DNA of 64,000 nucleotides from Uloborus plumipes (Eukaryota; Arthropoda; Arachnida; Araneae; Uloboridae), in assembly GCA_038373865.1 (NCBI GenBank), contig JAXGGA010003968.1, forward strand, positions 1 to 64,000, in the 5' to 3' direction. Below the pieces are notes generated by a model. That model ran no database searches, was not told where the DNA came from, and saw nothing but the letters and a program-made list of their open reading frames with translations. How positions within the stretch are numbered: the stretch's first letter is position 1; every line of letters starts with the position of its first letter. Of this stretch, positions 53,846 through 64,000 are shown in pieces. Both the position numbers and the translations under genes were made by a program.

Positions 53846-55387
53846 ACGTAATGTATGTTTACATAGCCCTGAAACGAATTTTTTTTGCCCCACCTCCTCC
53901 TTTGCTTCATGTCAGCTCATTCATGTTCTCTCTCTCCCCCAAACAGCGGAAAAAAGCTTCACTCTAGCACGAGTATTTCTCGCGATCTGTATCTGCCCAC
54001 CTATTGGAACCAAAACATCTGATAAGTTAGCTCCCCTTATAGAGGAGCATTAAACTGATGTTGAGAAAGAGCTTATATTTCTTAATTTCACTAATCTGAT
54101 TTGCAAAATTCGTAATTTAATCCAAATCTTTTAGAAACATCTGTGCTCTATCTTGAAGTGTTATGCACTTAAAAGCAACTGCATCCGTGAATATTTTTTT
54201 CAATTTTCAAGTAGAAACGAATCCTTTCTTGCATCCCAACTTGTGCTTGGCTCTATTGCTTCTATTGAATCAATTACAATAAATGGTACATGATTTCTTT
54301 TGTCCTTAAATTAACTAAACTCTACAATATCTAATCTTTTAGTTTGGCCTTCAAGTGGCCTCTTACTTATTATTTTCTTTTGTCATTGAGGAGAGGGGGG
54401 GGGGCAGAGTAGATGAAATAATTTTCTCAAAAATGCAACTTGCACTGTATCTTAGAAGAAGCTATACTCGTTGACGGTAACTCTTAAGGCTGAAGCTAAT
54501 TTAATAATTTCTATTCCCTAATTAGATAACTTTATAAGGACATTTCATTTCATCTGGTACAGTTAGCACACAGTAAAATGCTTTCGATGTATTTTTTGCG
54601 GCAGCTTTTATTGACTTCTTTTGTTTCTGATCTCAGAAATTTTGTTAGTATACATTTGTACAGCAGCCTTTTTAAAGCTGTAAAAATGTCAGCTTTCAGA
54701 GCAATTTCCTTGCATTTAAACTTACAATGTCAATTTTAAATATTACTTAACTGAAATATTCGTCTCAAAAATAGTAGTTGAAGGATAATGTACTAAATAC
54801 GTTGAACAGCAACAGCTTCATTTAATTTCAATGAAAACCGGAATTCAAATTACTAAAAGTGGTTTCAAGAAAACAGACCAAAAATACATTAATCTGAAAT
54901 GTGTCTACGTTATTTCTTTATTGCTTGCTTAAAATACCAATAAATAATAAATTAAAATTTAAAAAAGAACTGTTTTAATTTGAACAAAAACATGAACTTA
55001 ATCTTTAAACGTCACTTGAATCGAATAAAACACATATTAAAAAAACATATATATAATATTTTCATTAATATTAATAACTTTACTGCAATCAAAAAACAAT
55101 TCGCACTGAAGCTATAATTGATGAGAATATTCATATTGATTTCTTGACTGCATATTTTTGGGGACATTGTGTAATCCTCCTTTCTGTGCTTCAATGTCAG
55201 ACTAGCGTTAATGCAAAAACGGCATTGTTCAGGTTATTAATGCAATGAATGTAAAATACTACTCTGCATTGGGCAATTTTAAAGTAATTTAATTAAAAGA
55301 TTTCCTTCATAAATATTTACCAGTAAGACAAAAGCACGAGTTGCAACCTTTGTATGCACCAGACAAACTGTTTTTGGCTCTCCTGCA
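53846..55387. other. no gene recognised; repeat X core at 53995-54055
   Basis: TATTGGAACCAAAACATCTG, then ATAAGTTAGCTCCCCTTATA, is a further copy of the repeat X core. The rest is AT-rich with a G-run at 54397-54406. Confidence 0.5.
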
Positions 55388-55745
55388 AAGTATGGCTCCT
55401 ATATAAGAGGAGCTAGCTTATCTAACATTTTAGTTCCAAAAGTGTACGCGTTGTAAAGCTAGTATGTACAAAATCACGTTGAAGAAATCTGGTGTCACAC
55501 ACAACGTCCTAAGAGGTATTGATTGATGTCAGAGTATTTTAGCCCATAAGAGCTGTTATTAAATTTAACAAATCAGTGCTACATTTGCGCAAAGTATCCC
55601 TGTATTCAAACTCTCATTGGTTACTTTTTACGACGTAGCAACCAGTTACTGTAATAGTGCATTCTAAAATGCTTCATATAAGGCTGGATCCATGCATTTC
55701 TTGGAACCAAAATGTCGGATAAGTCGTCCGTTCCTCTCAAGGAGT
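55388..55745. repeat. Dispersed repeat X, copies 6 and 7 (facing cores)
   Basis: CTCCTATATAAGAGGAGCTA and CATTTTAGTTCCAAAAGTG at 55393-55445 (inverted) and AAGGCTGGATCCATGCATTT, then CTTGGAACCAAAATGTCGGA at 55682-55722 (direct) face each other about 300 bp apart, as at 45.1-45.5 kb. The sequence between aligns with 44440-44635. This favours a MITE-like element with inverted ends. Confidence 0.7.
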
Positions 55746-55818
55746 TCTTGTCTGGATGTGATTGGAACTTTTAGAACTGTTAGAAATGTTGGTGAGACTT
55801 GTAAATTTTTGTTGGTAT

Positions 55819-55997
55819 CAGAGACGTCATTTCAAGTTTTTTCAGGGGGGGGGGGGGGACAAAAGGTGCAAACACAATGCAATTTCATTGGAAAACCGCA
55901 AAAACCACGCCCCTTTATATGTAAATACATTGGTTTCTCAAAGCTGGGGCGGGGGGCAATTGACCCCCCCCCCCTGCACCCCTAAATGACGGGCCTG
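55819..55997. mobile_element. 179-bp hAT-type MITE with perfect 8-bp duplication
   Basis: The left end CAGAGACGTCATTT and the right complement CAGGCCCGTCATTTAG are inverted. GTTGGTAT is exactly duplicated outside (55811-55818, 55998-56005), the 8-bp target size of hAT elements. The interior is bounded by 13-14 G and 13-14 C runs, which could pair. Non-coding. Confidence 0.85.
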
Positions 55998-57383
55998 GTT
56001 GGTATCCAGAAAGTCACCAATTTCTGAGCCAAAGTATAGGGATTCTATCTTTTAATTCAGTGTTGACTTAATAAGAAATTTTAAACTTTTAGTTTAACGT
56101 TTAACTTTACCATAGTTTTACTATTTTAATTTTAAATTAATATTCGTTTATATTTTTAATACTTTATTTTTTGCTTAAAAATAGCTATGCACTTCATTAA
56201 AATTTCTAGTACTTAAACCTAATACCGAAACAATATTTTTATGTTTTATTTCATTCATTTTAACCGAAACTAACCTCGCCTGATTCAAGGCGCTGTAACA
56301 AAACTTATTGTCTTCAAACTTAAATTGCCGTTTCTATTAATCATATGTTGTAAATTCGTTAACTCATGTATTAAATAACTCTTAGCTTGAGTTGATTAAA
56401 AATAATAATTACGTTTTAATCTTATATTGATAAAAAAAAATATTTTTCTCCCCGTCTAAGTTACTGTAAAATTAATCTAAATGGATAAGGACTAGTTTTG
56501 AAACGTCACTACTCATTTGAAAACTTTCATTTAATGGTCTGAAGTTTTTTTTCCCTTCTTCTTCTTTTATTTATTCATTCATTTATTTTTGCAAAATTCT
56601 TTCTGGGAAAGACTTCTCTAGAAAAGTGCTTATGCTTGAGGGGAAATCACATTCATATTTGATATAAGGTTAGGCAGTCCGGGTAGAGGTTAAAAAAAAA
56701 AAAAAAGCTGTTAGTTCTTGCAAGCAGGTGTATATCCCACTCAAATATCATTAACAATTTAATGGCAATAGATGAATTTATATAATCATATCGATTGTAT
56801 TAACCAACCGAGCTTGCATTCTTAGTTATATTAATTATGCATGCTTGAACTAAAAGTAATTAATTTTGCGTTTTAATGGAGCTTTTAAAGCTCTTAGTGG
56901 GTCTGCGATATACAGTAAGCCAGTCATCAATGTTAATTTAAAATTTCATATCATTTACTTACCTTGTTTTTTTTTTTTTTTTGTATTAGACGGAATATTT
57001 TACTTTTTAAAAGCTGAATTTATTTTTTACAAATTATTTTTCATATTGATGAATTTTTTGTTCTGTTTAGTAATTTTTCTTGTTTAAAAGTCCGTTAAAA
57101 GGAAAAAAAAAAGCAATTCATGGTATCGCAAAACATGTTGTTTTTTATAGTTTTGTAGATTTTTTTTTCAACTTTGGTGGCAGCTCTCACGATATGAAAA
57201 CAATCACCAGTAATAAAAATGCGCCAACTGTAGTACGTATAACGGGAAAAAACCTATTTTTTTACTTTGTGGTGTGTGTGTGTGTGTAATGAGTTACTCT
57301 TTCTCATTTAAAAAGGAAAAGAACACGGAACGATTCGTTTAGCGTGAATAATTACCAACCTTTCTTTTTACTGTCGGTTGGGA
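55998..57383. other. no gene recognised
   Basis: AT-rich; (GT)n at 57277-57288. Nothing supported. Confidence 0.4.
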
Positions 57384-57630
57384 CAAGGGCGGATACAAGA
57401 AAAGGGCGATGGGGCGATCGCCGGTAATTTTCCGATGTTGAAGTTCAAAAAACTTAACCTTAGAAAAGTTGTAATGATCTTCGAAGTTTAGGGCAGCCCC
57501 CGGAAATGTTTTGGTATTGAAGTCCGAAACCTGTGTGATTAATATTTCAAAAAACCAATATACATAGCAAAAAGTAAGTAAAACTCAATACCCCCCCCCC
57601 CCCCCTGAAAAATTCCTGGATCCACCCCTG
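57384..57630. mobile_element. 247-bp hAT-type MITE (CAGGGGTGGATCCAGG ends)
   Basis: CAAGGGCGGATACAAG at the left and the complement CAGGGGTGGATCCAGG at the right form the inverted ends. Outside are GGTTGGGA (57376-57383) and GGTTTGGA (57631-57638), an 8-bp duplication with one mismatch. A C-run of about 16 lies near the right end. Non-coding. Confidence 0.8.
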
Positions 57631-57638
57631 GGTTTGGA

Positions 57639-58542
57639 AAATACTTATAAACACATCATACACAAAATAAATAATGCAAAAAATAAATTAATTCTCTTTA
57701 TGAAACAAAGCATGTTTTACCCGATTTTTTTTTTTTTTCAAATTGTATCATTCAGTTTATATACCACTTAAAATGTATATATTTTCGTGAAATCCATTCA
57801 ACCTTTAAGGCAAATCTTTTAAAACAAACTTAAACTGGTCGCATTGTGAAGTCTACGCAGAGCTTAATCACAGCATTTCAACGCTACCGAGTTAGGTTTG
57901 TCCCAACTATAAATTTGTGAATGAATCTTTTGTAAATCTGGATGTAATCATTTAATGATCGTAATCTTCTTAGTCTCGAATTTCGTAACATCTTTGTGAT
58001 GCATCGACGAGCGTTTTACAGTATTTTCAACGCTGCGTCGAAAATCTAAAATCCTTCAAAAGGACTTACTGCCGTGTCCTTCTAGTGCTTGGTTTAGCTG
58101 GAAATTAAAATTTTCAAAGTTTTGAGCTTATTTTAAGTAAATGGCTAATAGTAATTTGGATCGTTCGGGAGTTAGTTTCCTTAGCAATTTTATATCTTCG
58201 TTAGAGAGTTAAGTATATGTCAACAAATTAATGAACTAGTATGCACGGATCTTTAAATGTTAAGCAAAACTTGGAATCATTGTAGAATTAGCGTTGAATG
58301 AATGTACCCCCGTAAATGAATAACTCGTTCCTTTTTTTTTTAAGCAATCATGGCCGCTTTGCTCTCACTTACTTGTTTTTGAAGTTCCTTTGATCTTTCA
58401 AGTTTTTGTGAAGACAAAGTACGATAATAAGTGAAGCTCGTTGTTGTGGTTTGTGTTGCTTTGTGCCAGCTCAGCTTGTAATTTAGGCTGCGCTGCTTCA
58501 CTTTTCTGCTTCCGACTTCCACAGTAAGCGCATGCCATACAT
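57639..58542. other. no gene recognised
   Basis: AT-rich, nothing supported. The region 58340-58540, on the minus strand, may extend the SINE body of the next feature. Confidence 0.35.
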
Positions 58543-58713
58543 GCCATAAGGACCCATTTACAGAGCAGGCAGCCATTCACAGCACAGTAACACATTCATA
58601 CGAAAAAAGACAGGGGCAGGAGAGAGAAAGCACATCAATGACCAAGACGGGATTCGAACCTGGGACCTTTCCTAATGGGTAAAACTTCTTTTACCACTAA
58701 ACAAGGTGGCCGG
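58543..58713 (-). mobile_element. SINE family U, copy 3
   Basis: The minus strand reads GGCCACCTTGTTTAGTGGTA, then GGTCCCAGGTTCGAATCCCG (B box) and a body GTCTTTTTTCGTATGAATGT, then TGTGCTGTGAATGGCTGCCT. The body matches 45010-45085. This is the longest uninterrupted copy. Confidence 0.75.
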
Positions 58714-58821
58714 CTATTGAATTAATAAATAAATGATTCAAGGGAAATAAATAAATCTAAATACTCATTACACAGCGTAAAAAAAAAGAAATATTTTTTA
58801 AATCTCTTCACACAAAGGAAG

Positions 58822-58924
58822 AACGAGGACAGGAGAAAGAAGGCACAGTTACGCCTGCGCTGAAGATTCAAACACGGGACCTCTCACCCGGTCAAACTTT
58901 TCTGACCACTAGACAAGGTGGCCG
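58822..58924 (-). mobile_element. SINE family U, copy 4 (short)
   Basis: The minus strand reads GGCCACCTTGTCTAGTGGTC, then GGTCCCGTGTTTGAATCTTC and CTTTCTCCTGTCCTCGT. It lies about 110 bp from copy 3 in the same orientation. Confidence 0.75.
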
Positions 58925-61798
58925 TTCCTTTCCGTATGTAGCAACAAGAAAACATAACGAGTACAATATATTATTTCGTTTGTTTTTTATAACTAATCTT
59001 ACTATTATTTATTGCGCATTTTTCAAACATATCAAAATGCCTTATGTTGCTGTTCAAAAATATAAAGTACCGTGCAAAAAAAAAAAAAAAAAAAAAAAAA
59101 GAAAGAAAGAAAGAAAGAAAGAAAAAATAAAAATTTGTAACATATTTTTGTAAAATCAGTCACATTTCTTTCTACTCTCTTCTACGTGTGTCTTTGACAT
59201 TTTTTTCATTCGCTCCAACTAACTCGGTTTTATGTTAAATTCACTTACGTATCTCTAAATCTTACCATAGAGAATAAAAGTTATACACCTTTTAGTGTAA
59301 TCATTATTTAATTAATCCAGTAATAAAAAACCAATAGATTGAAAAGTTTTTTTTAAGTATAATGAATTTAAAACATACTTGAAAAACTAGGAAAAAAATA
59401 TGTATCCAAGCTCCATTTGTTGTAAAAGATTTAATATGTGTTTAATTAGCACGAGTAGGTTAAATCGAAATACTTTCCCAGCTAAAAAGACCTATAATGA
59501 TGCCTCAAATTATATTAAGATAAATTCGGAAATCCCAGAAAGGTTCGTGTTGCTCTTTTACTGCATCAGATTTTTTTAGCAACATTTCAAATTATGCTGT
59601 TACTGGTTTCGCAATTTTGAAACATTATTGTCTTATTAAAGTAATTAGGGATGCGAAGAAGGAACTAGGAAGTAAAAAGCTGAATAATACTCAAATTTAT
59701 TCGGTCTTATGTAAGGCCGACATACCACAAGTTTTAATAAGCTTACATCCAAAAAAGAATTTAATTTGTTACGAACGAAATTCTTGGGTTTAAAAATGTT
59801 ATCAATGAAGTTGGATGCTTAGTTGATAATCAAAGTAATAACAATGTTTGTGCAGCCAAAATACTTGCCCATTAGTTCTGCTTTTGATGAAATAAGTAAT
59901 TAACTGAGCACAGTAATTGCACAATTTTATTGCGTTTTAATAAAAGACGGTTTTATTAGCAAATTTAAAAATAAGTATAAGACATGTAACGGCTTACGAA
60001 GGAATAATTTCTTTATGTTTCATTATTATTTTCAAAACATTCATCAAATAATTTCTATCATTTTAGAAGGGTGTCGTAAATTTAAATTTTTGGAAGAAAA
60101 CAAATCTCAACTTACCGAATAAAACTACGAACTTTACCGAATGAACGGGCATATTCACATACCTCTGTCTAATGAAAACATACATTAAGTATCATTTACA
60201 AAATGCAGTATTCAGTCTCCAAATTTGCCAAATAGTCGGACAAAATTTTCCGAAAAAAGACATTTTAGAGAGGTCCGAGAAATATGGGTGTCGTATTTTC
60301 TCTACCATAATTTCTAAGAATGCCTCCGTAAGCTGAGTTAAGTTTGATAATTTTAAAAAAGTTTTACTGAAATCTGTTTACAATTTAGCGTGATATTGCA
60401 AATGTTTCGTTTATTGGTGTTTACAGACGACACAAACAACAACGAAAAACCTTTCGCAGTTTTTTTTCTCAACAATCTCAAAAAACTGCATTTTTTTAAA
60501 AACTTCAACGCGATTGCAGCAGATAAAGAAATTGACCAAAAAATTTCAAAATTTTTCTGTGTACTTTGCTCCTCCCATGGCACCTTTCCCGCAATCCCCG
60601 TCATCGAAAAAAAAAAAAAAACTCATTTTCGGCCCACCCAAATACACAATAGGTAAGTTTTAACCTATGAAGAATTCTTAATTGACTGCTAGATATTGTT
60701 AAAAGACTTACAAAACACAACAATTCACCATCGCCGAATTTTAACACACAACGACTGATTTATAATGAATTTTTAAAAAACGCACGCGCCAAACAGATGG
60801 TCTTGAGAAACGAAACCGATGACGTATTATTGTGTATTTTTAGCATACGCACACGAATGAATTGCAGACTGACCGACAGACTCACGTTTTCCCCATTTCG
60901 AAACCCTACTTTCCAATGTCTAATTTTTCGATACTTGATTAATAATTTTTTTTTTAATTTTACCCTTTTTTTTAGAAAATGCTGAAAGCCACGTTTAATC
61001 CGTTTTTAGTCTTTATTTTACTACAACGGGAAAGTAGGTTAAAAAGGAGAAAAAAAAAGCGGAAAGAAATTTAAAACACATCTTTACATATGATAAAATT
61101 CATTTATCTTTTTCATAACGGGGACTAACCAAACATAAGTCAGAAAAAGTTATTTTGTGGACAAATAAGTTTCTGCATATTTCAAGATAATATAAGTGAA
61201 ACCAGCATTATGTCTCATTATGGAGATAAATATTTTTCTACTTTCTTTCCTTTTATAGAAAATGTACATGTGTGTTTAAAAAGCGGTCAAAGGTTTCAAA
61301 TAATAGATGAAATGCTTCTCTAAACTTTTCGAGTGCATTTGAATTTTGCTTATACGAAGCAACGTATACCGTCTGAGAAATGTATACATCCATTATGTAT
61401 GAAAAGAATCTTCAACTTCATTTTGCGTGCATATACTCTTGCATAAATCCGCTGAAAAGTATTTGCAAATAAAATGAAAAAGTCGAACTTAAGTATGCAC
61501 AAAAGTTAAGGAACATGTTAAAGAATGTTTAGCTGTTTATTTAAGAATATTTCATGCTTAAGAAAACTTGTTTACAAAGATGTGGTGGCTGGGCAAAAAT
61601 GTTTATGGAGATATTATTGGAGTTTGAAAAATATCCTCTCAGTATCGTAGCTTAAAATGTAGAAGGGAGATAAAGTAAAAAATCAAATATAACTTAGTAA
61701 CATATGATTATAAATTTATTTCAACTAAAATTTTAATACAATACCTGATAGTTTTAAATGAAATTTCTCAAATTCTAAAATTTGCAGTGATAATGTAT
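58925..61798. other. no gene recognised; poly(A)/(GAAA)n at 59078-59122
   Basis: AT-rich sequence with a 24-A run passing into six GAAA units. Short facing frames around 60353-60656 have no recognisable domain. Confidence 0.45.
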
Positions 61799-62415
61799 TG
61801 TAACGAGTCCGTAGCACCTTCAACTTTCTTTAAATGAGCATTCCAATCTTGAGGAAGTAACTATAAATTTATTTACAAGTATGTACATTATTTACAAAAG
61901 GAGCAGGGAACAATTGCTAAACATCAGCAATTAGGCAGCAAACAGTACACTGTACTCTCAACAGTAATTCAGCACCACGTATCTAACGTGAACAGTAATT
62001 AAGCAATTACAAAAGCAAAACAACATTCGCCCAAGCGAATAGCGAATAAAACGAGTCACCAGAATCAAATCTGAAAACAACTGACTGACTTGTGTTCAAG
62101 GCCAGCTATTTATACACGGAAAGAATTCCGACAATTTCTAGCAAAATCTGGAATATTCCAAATCATTCATAACTTTAAATAATCCATTCAAGAAACGTCT
62201 AGAAATAAAAAGAAAAAACACACTCCGAGCGAAAATGTCTTCACGCTTATTAAAGTTAGGGCAAGTGTAAAAACTACAAAGTGTTACAGGGCCGGTATAC
62301 AAGTGATAAAAGTGATATCTTCAGATACTTTTGCAACATGACGTCAGATAAAACCAAAACTAATGAAAATGATGCAAGGCAGGAAAAACAACAACTATTT
62401 ACAAGATTTGTAACA
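61799..62415 (-). repeat. Gypsy LTR (3' LTR of the element, 617 bp)
   Basis: On the minus strand the LTR begins TGTTACAAATCTTGTAAATA directly after the polypurine tract and ends ACTCGTTACA at 61799, giving the canonical TG...CA borders. A TATAAATAG box lies at 62106-62114 (minus) and an AATAAA at 61868-61873 (minus), in promoter then poly(A)-signal order. The 5' LTR lies beyond the window, so age cannot be estimated. Confidence 0.85.
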
Positions 62416-62428
62416 TTGCCCCCTTCCC
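62416..62428 (-). promoter_or_regulatory. Polypurine tract
   Basis: The minus strand GGGAAGGGGGCAA abuts the TG of the LTR. This is the expected plus-strand primer site for reverse transcription. Confidence 0.8.
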
Positions 62429-62647
62429 AAGGACTGCACGTCCCGGGCAGTACAATCCCCAGAAAGGAAGCAAGGGAAAATTTACAGGTGCACACATTAC
62501 ATGATGACCAATCATAAACATGATAAACAATAACAATGAGAACATGAAAGAAATAATAACATTGATGAAGTAATATTACAGACAATTAAAGGCAAAAGTT
62601 ATATACAAAATTTACAAACAAATTACCATGGTAGCTTTAGATTTATT

Positions 62648-64000
62648 TTACGAACTATGGCCATAGTATGGGGCTAGCCGATCATAATGGACAACCCTAG
62701 GTTTTGAATGTGATGACTTCTGGATCCTCACTACGACGTCGTTCAGCCGGTGAAGGACTGTGTAGGGTCCATCCCAATGCGACTGCAATTTGGGTGACAG
62801 ACCTTTACGTCGGATGGGATTCCATAGCCACACCTTGTCACCTTCTTGAAAGTCATGGCCAGTGGACCTTGTGTCGTATCGGGTCTTCATTTTCTCCGTC
62901 GCGATGTTGATTCGCTCCCGTGCGAAGTGATGAACGTCTTCCAACCGGGCCTGGAGATCCTGGACGTACTCCTCAGGCGATGAAGGCGCATCTGGAGGGA
63001 GACCGAAGACGAGATCACAAGGCAGCCGAAGCTCTCGGCCGAAGAGCATCTGTGATGGGGAATATCCGGTTGTCTCGTGGACAGCACTGCGGTAGGCCAG
63101 CAGGAACAGAGGAAGTTTCTTGTCCCAATCCTGTTGATTTTTGGAGACCATAAGCGAGAGATTATTAAGAATTGTCCTGTTAAATCTCTCCACCATGCCG
63201 TCCGATTGTGGGTGTAGTGGTGTCGTTCGAGTTTTCTCAATTTTGAGGATTTTACATAGGCCCTTAAACACAGCAGAGATGAAGTTTCTCCCCTGATCGG
63301 AATGGATCTGCAAAGGTGTCCCATATCTCGAGATCCAATTCTGGACTAGAGTCTCTGCTACAGTGGTAGCTTCTTGATCCGGAATGGAATACGCTTCGGG
63401 CCATTTGGTGAAATAGTCAATGGAAACGAGGATGTATTTGTTCCCATCAGTAGTTTTCGGTAGAGGACCAAGAATGTCGATCCCGATTCGTTCGAAAGGA
63501 GCTCCTACGTTGTAAAGATGTAGCTTCCCGCGGCTTCTTCTCTTCGGTCCTTTACGGGCAGCACAGGCGTCACAAGAATGACACCACTTCTCCACGTCAT
63601 CCTTCGCCTTGCTCCAGAAGAAGCGCTCTCGAACCTTGTGGAGGGTTTTCAGGATACCAAAGTGTCCTCCAGTCGGACTACTGTGCAACTCCTTTAGAAC
63701 GTCTGGAATTCTTGATCTGGGAAGGAGTAACTGCCATTTGAATGCTTTACCATCGTCAGATTCCCATTTCCGATACAGGACGCCATTTCGCAACTGGAGA
63801 GATTTCCATAGAGCCCAGTATCTTTTCGTTGCAGGACTGTAGATAGAAACGTCTTGCCAACTAGGTCGCCGACTGTCTTTCTCCATTAACTCTATGATAG
63901 GCTTTAGGTCTGGGTCTTCAAGCTGATCTTTTCTAACTTGGTCGTCACTCCATTGATCAGGATCTGAAGATGGTGATGTAGCAGTAACTTGACAGGCAGT
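62648..64000 (-). CDS. Ty3/Gypsy pol polyprotein, integrase part (5' end beyond window)
   Basis: The frame is open to the window edge (450 codons seen); the Met at 63886 is internal, not the true start. Counting from that Met: a zinc-binding HHCC motif (H68, H75, C105, C108), then the catalytic core with D137 (GIDILG), D197 (HSDQGRNF) and E233 (MVERFNRT), with 35 residues between D197 and E233 as in retroviral-type integrases. The C-terminus has WDGPYTVL, the GPY/F module. This enzyme inserts the reverse-transcribed element into host DNA. The stop is followed by about 220 bp, the polypurine tract and the LTR, the normal order. No stops or shifts are seen, so this may be a recent, intact copy. 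Reverse transcriptase and RNase H should lie upstream outside the window. No env follows within the 220 bp. Confidence 0.95.
   Translation of the reverse strand, partial: TACQVTATSPSSDPDQWSDDQVRKDQLEDPDLKPIIELMEKDSRRPSWQDVSIYSPATKRYWALWKSLQLRNGVLYRKWESDDGKAFKWQLLLPRSRIPDVLKELHSSPTGGHFGILKTLHKVRERFFWSKAKDDVEKWCHSCDACAARKGPKRRSRGKLHLYNVGAPFERIGIDILGPLPKTTDGNKYILVSIDYFTKWPEAYSIPDQEATTVAETLVQNWISRYGTPLQIHSDQGRNFISAVFKGLCKILKIEKTRTTPLHPQSDGMVERFNRTILNNLSLMVSKNQQDWDKKLPLFLLAYRSAVHETTGYSPSQMLFGRELRLPCDLVFGLPPDAPSSPEEYVQDLQARLEDVHHFARERINIATEKMKTRYDTRSTGHDFQEGDKVWLWNPIRRKGLSPKLQSHWDGPYTVLHRLNDVVVRIQKSSHSKPRVVHYDRLAPYYGHSS

Noticed and set aside
62887..63324. 145-codon minus-strand frame and plus-strand frames at 62.7-63.8 kb
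   Set aside because: Out-of-frame shadows of the Gypsy integrase.

Overview
This is a eukaryotic, AT-rich, repeat-dense stretch of nuclear DNA. I read it as an arthropod genome, most likely a spider or other arachnid. The reasons are a gustatory-receptor-type seven-helix gene, a Tc1-like transposase of a type I remember as abundant in orb-weaver spiders, a Gypsy integrase, a CR1/L2-type LINE with an (ATTTGT)n tail, Helitron helicase remains and several tRNA-headed SINE families. The species assignment is inference; no database search was possible.

Only one credible host gene is visible: an uninterrupted 414-codon gustatory-receptor-like gene on the minus strand at 8956-10200. The other long coding runs belong to mobile elements: a Gypsy pol (62648 to the window end, with its 3' LTR at 61799-62415), two facing Tc1 transposase fragments (47.9-48.9 kb), a LINE reverse-transcriptase C-terminus (7.5-8.0 kb), a broken Helitron helicase (32.25-32.75 kb), a decayed mariner-type transposase (3.3-3.5 kb) and a relic PHD-like finger of a probable pogo-type transposase (47.3-47.4 kb).

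Layout. 1-7 kb: two copies of a 1.6-kb TA-flanked terminal-inverted-repeat family ('family 1'), a second TA element with long inverted ends, and two inserts that look like 3' parts of Penelope-like retroelements, one carrying a plausible hammerhead ribozyme core. 7-8 kb: LINE fragment. 9-10.2 kb: receptor gene. 10-23 kb: mostly unrecognised AT-rich DNA with MITEs, SINEs and fold-backs. 23.5-25.3 kb: GATATC-rich repeats, including an inverted paralogue of 4.0-7.0 kb that supplies the empty site for the second family 1 copy. 26-31.2 kb: MITEs, a TTAA-flanked element and a six-unit 86-bp tandem array. 31.4-36.3 kb: a third family 1 copy with a nested Helitron, a 641-bp near-perfect palindrome and a 144-bp tandem repeat. 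38-46.5 kb: MITEs, SINEs and a further dispersed repeat family. 46.9-49.8 kb: a pogo-like element holding a head-to-head Tc1 fold-back. 50-61 kb: scattered MITEs and SINEs in otherwise unrecognised DNA. 61.8-64 kb: Gypsy element.

The window's dominant theme is nesting and fold-back structure. At least six inverted-repeat elements of about 150 to 1400 bp are present, several dated relative to each other by insertion into one another. The most unusual items are the hammerhead-like motif at 2995-3040, the 49-bp inverted repeat that begins two bases after a matching predicted cleavage position at 5768, the transposase-bearing palindrome at 47688-49110 and the alternating (dimeric) structure of the 86-bp array.
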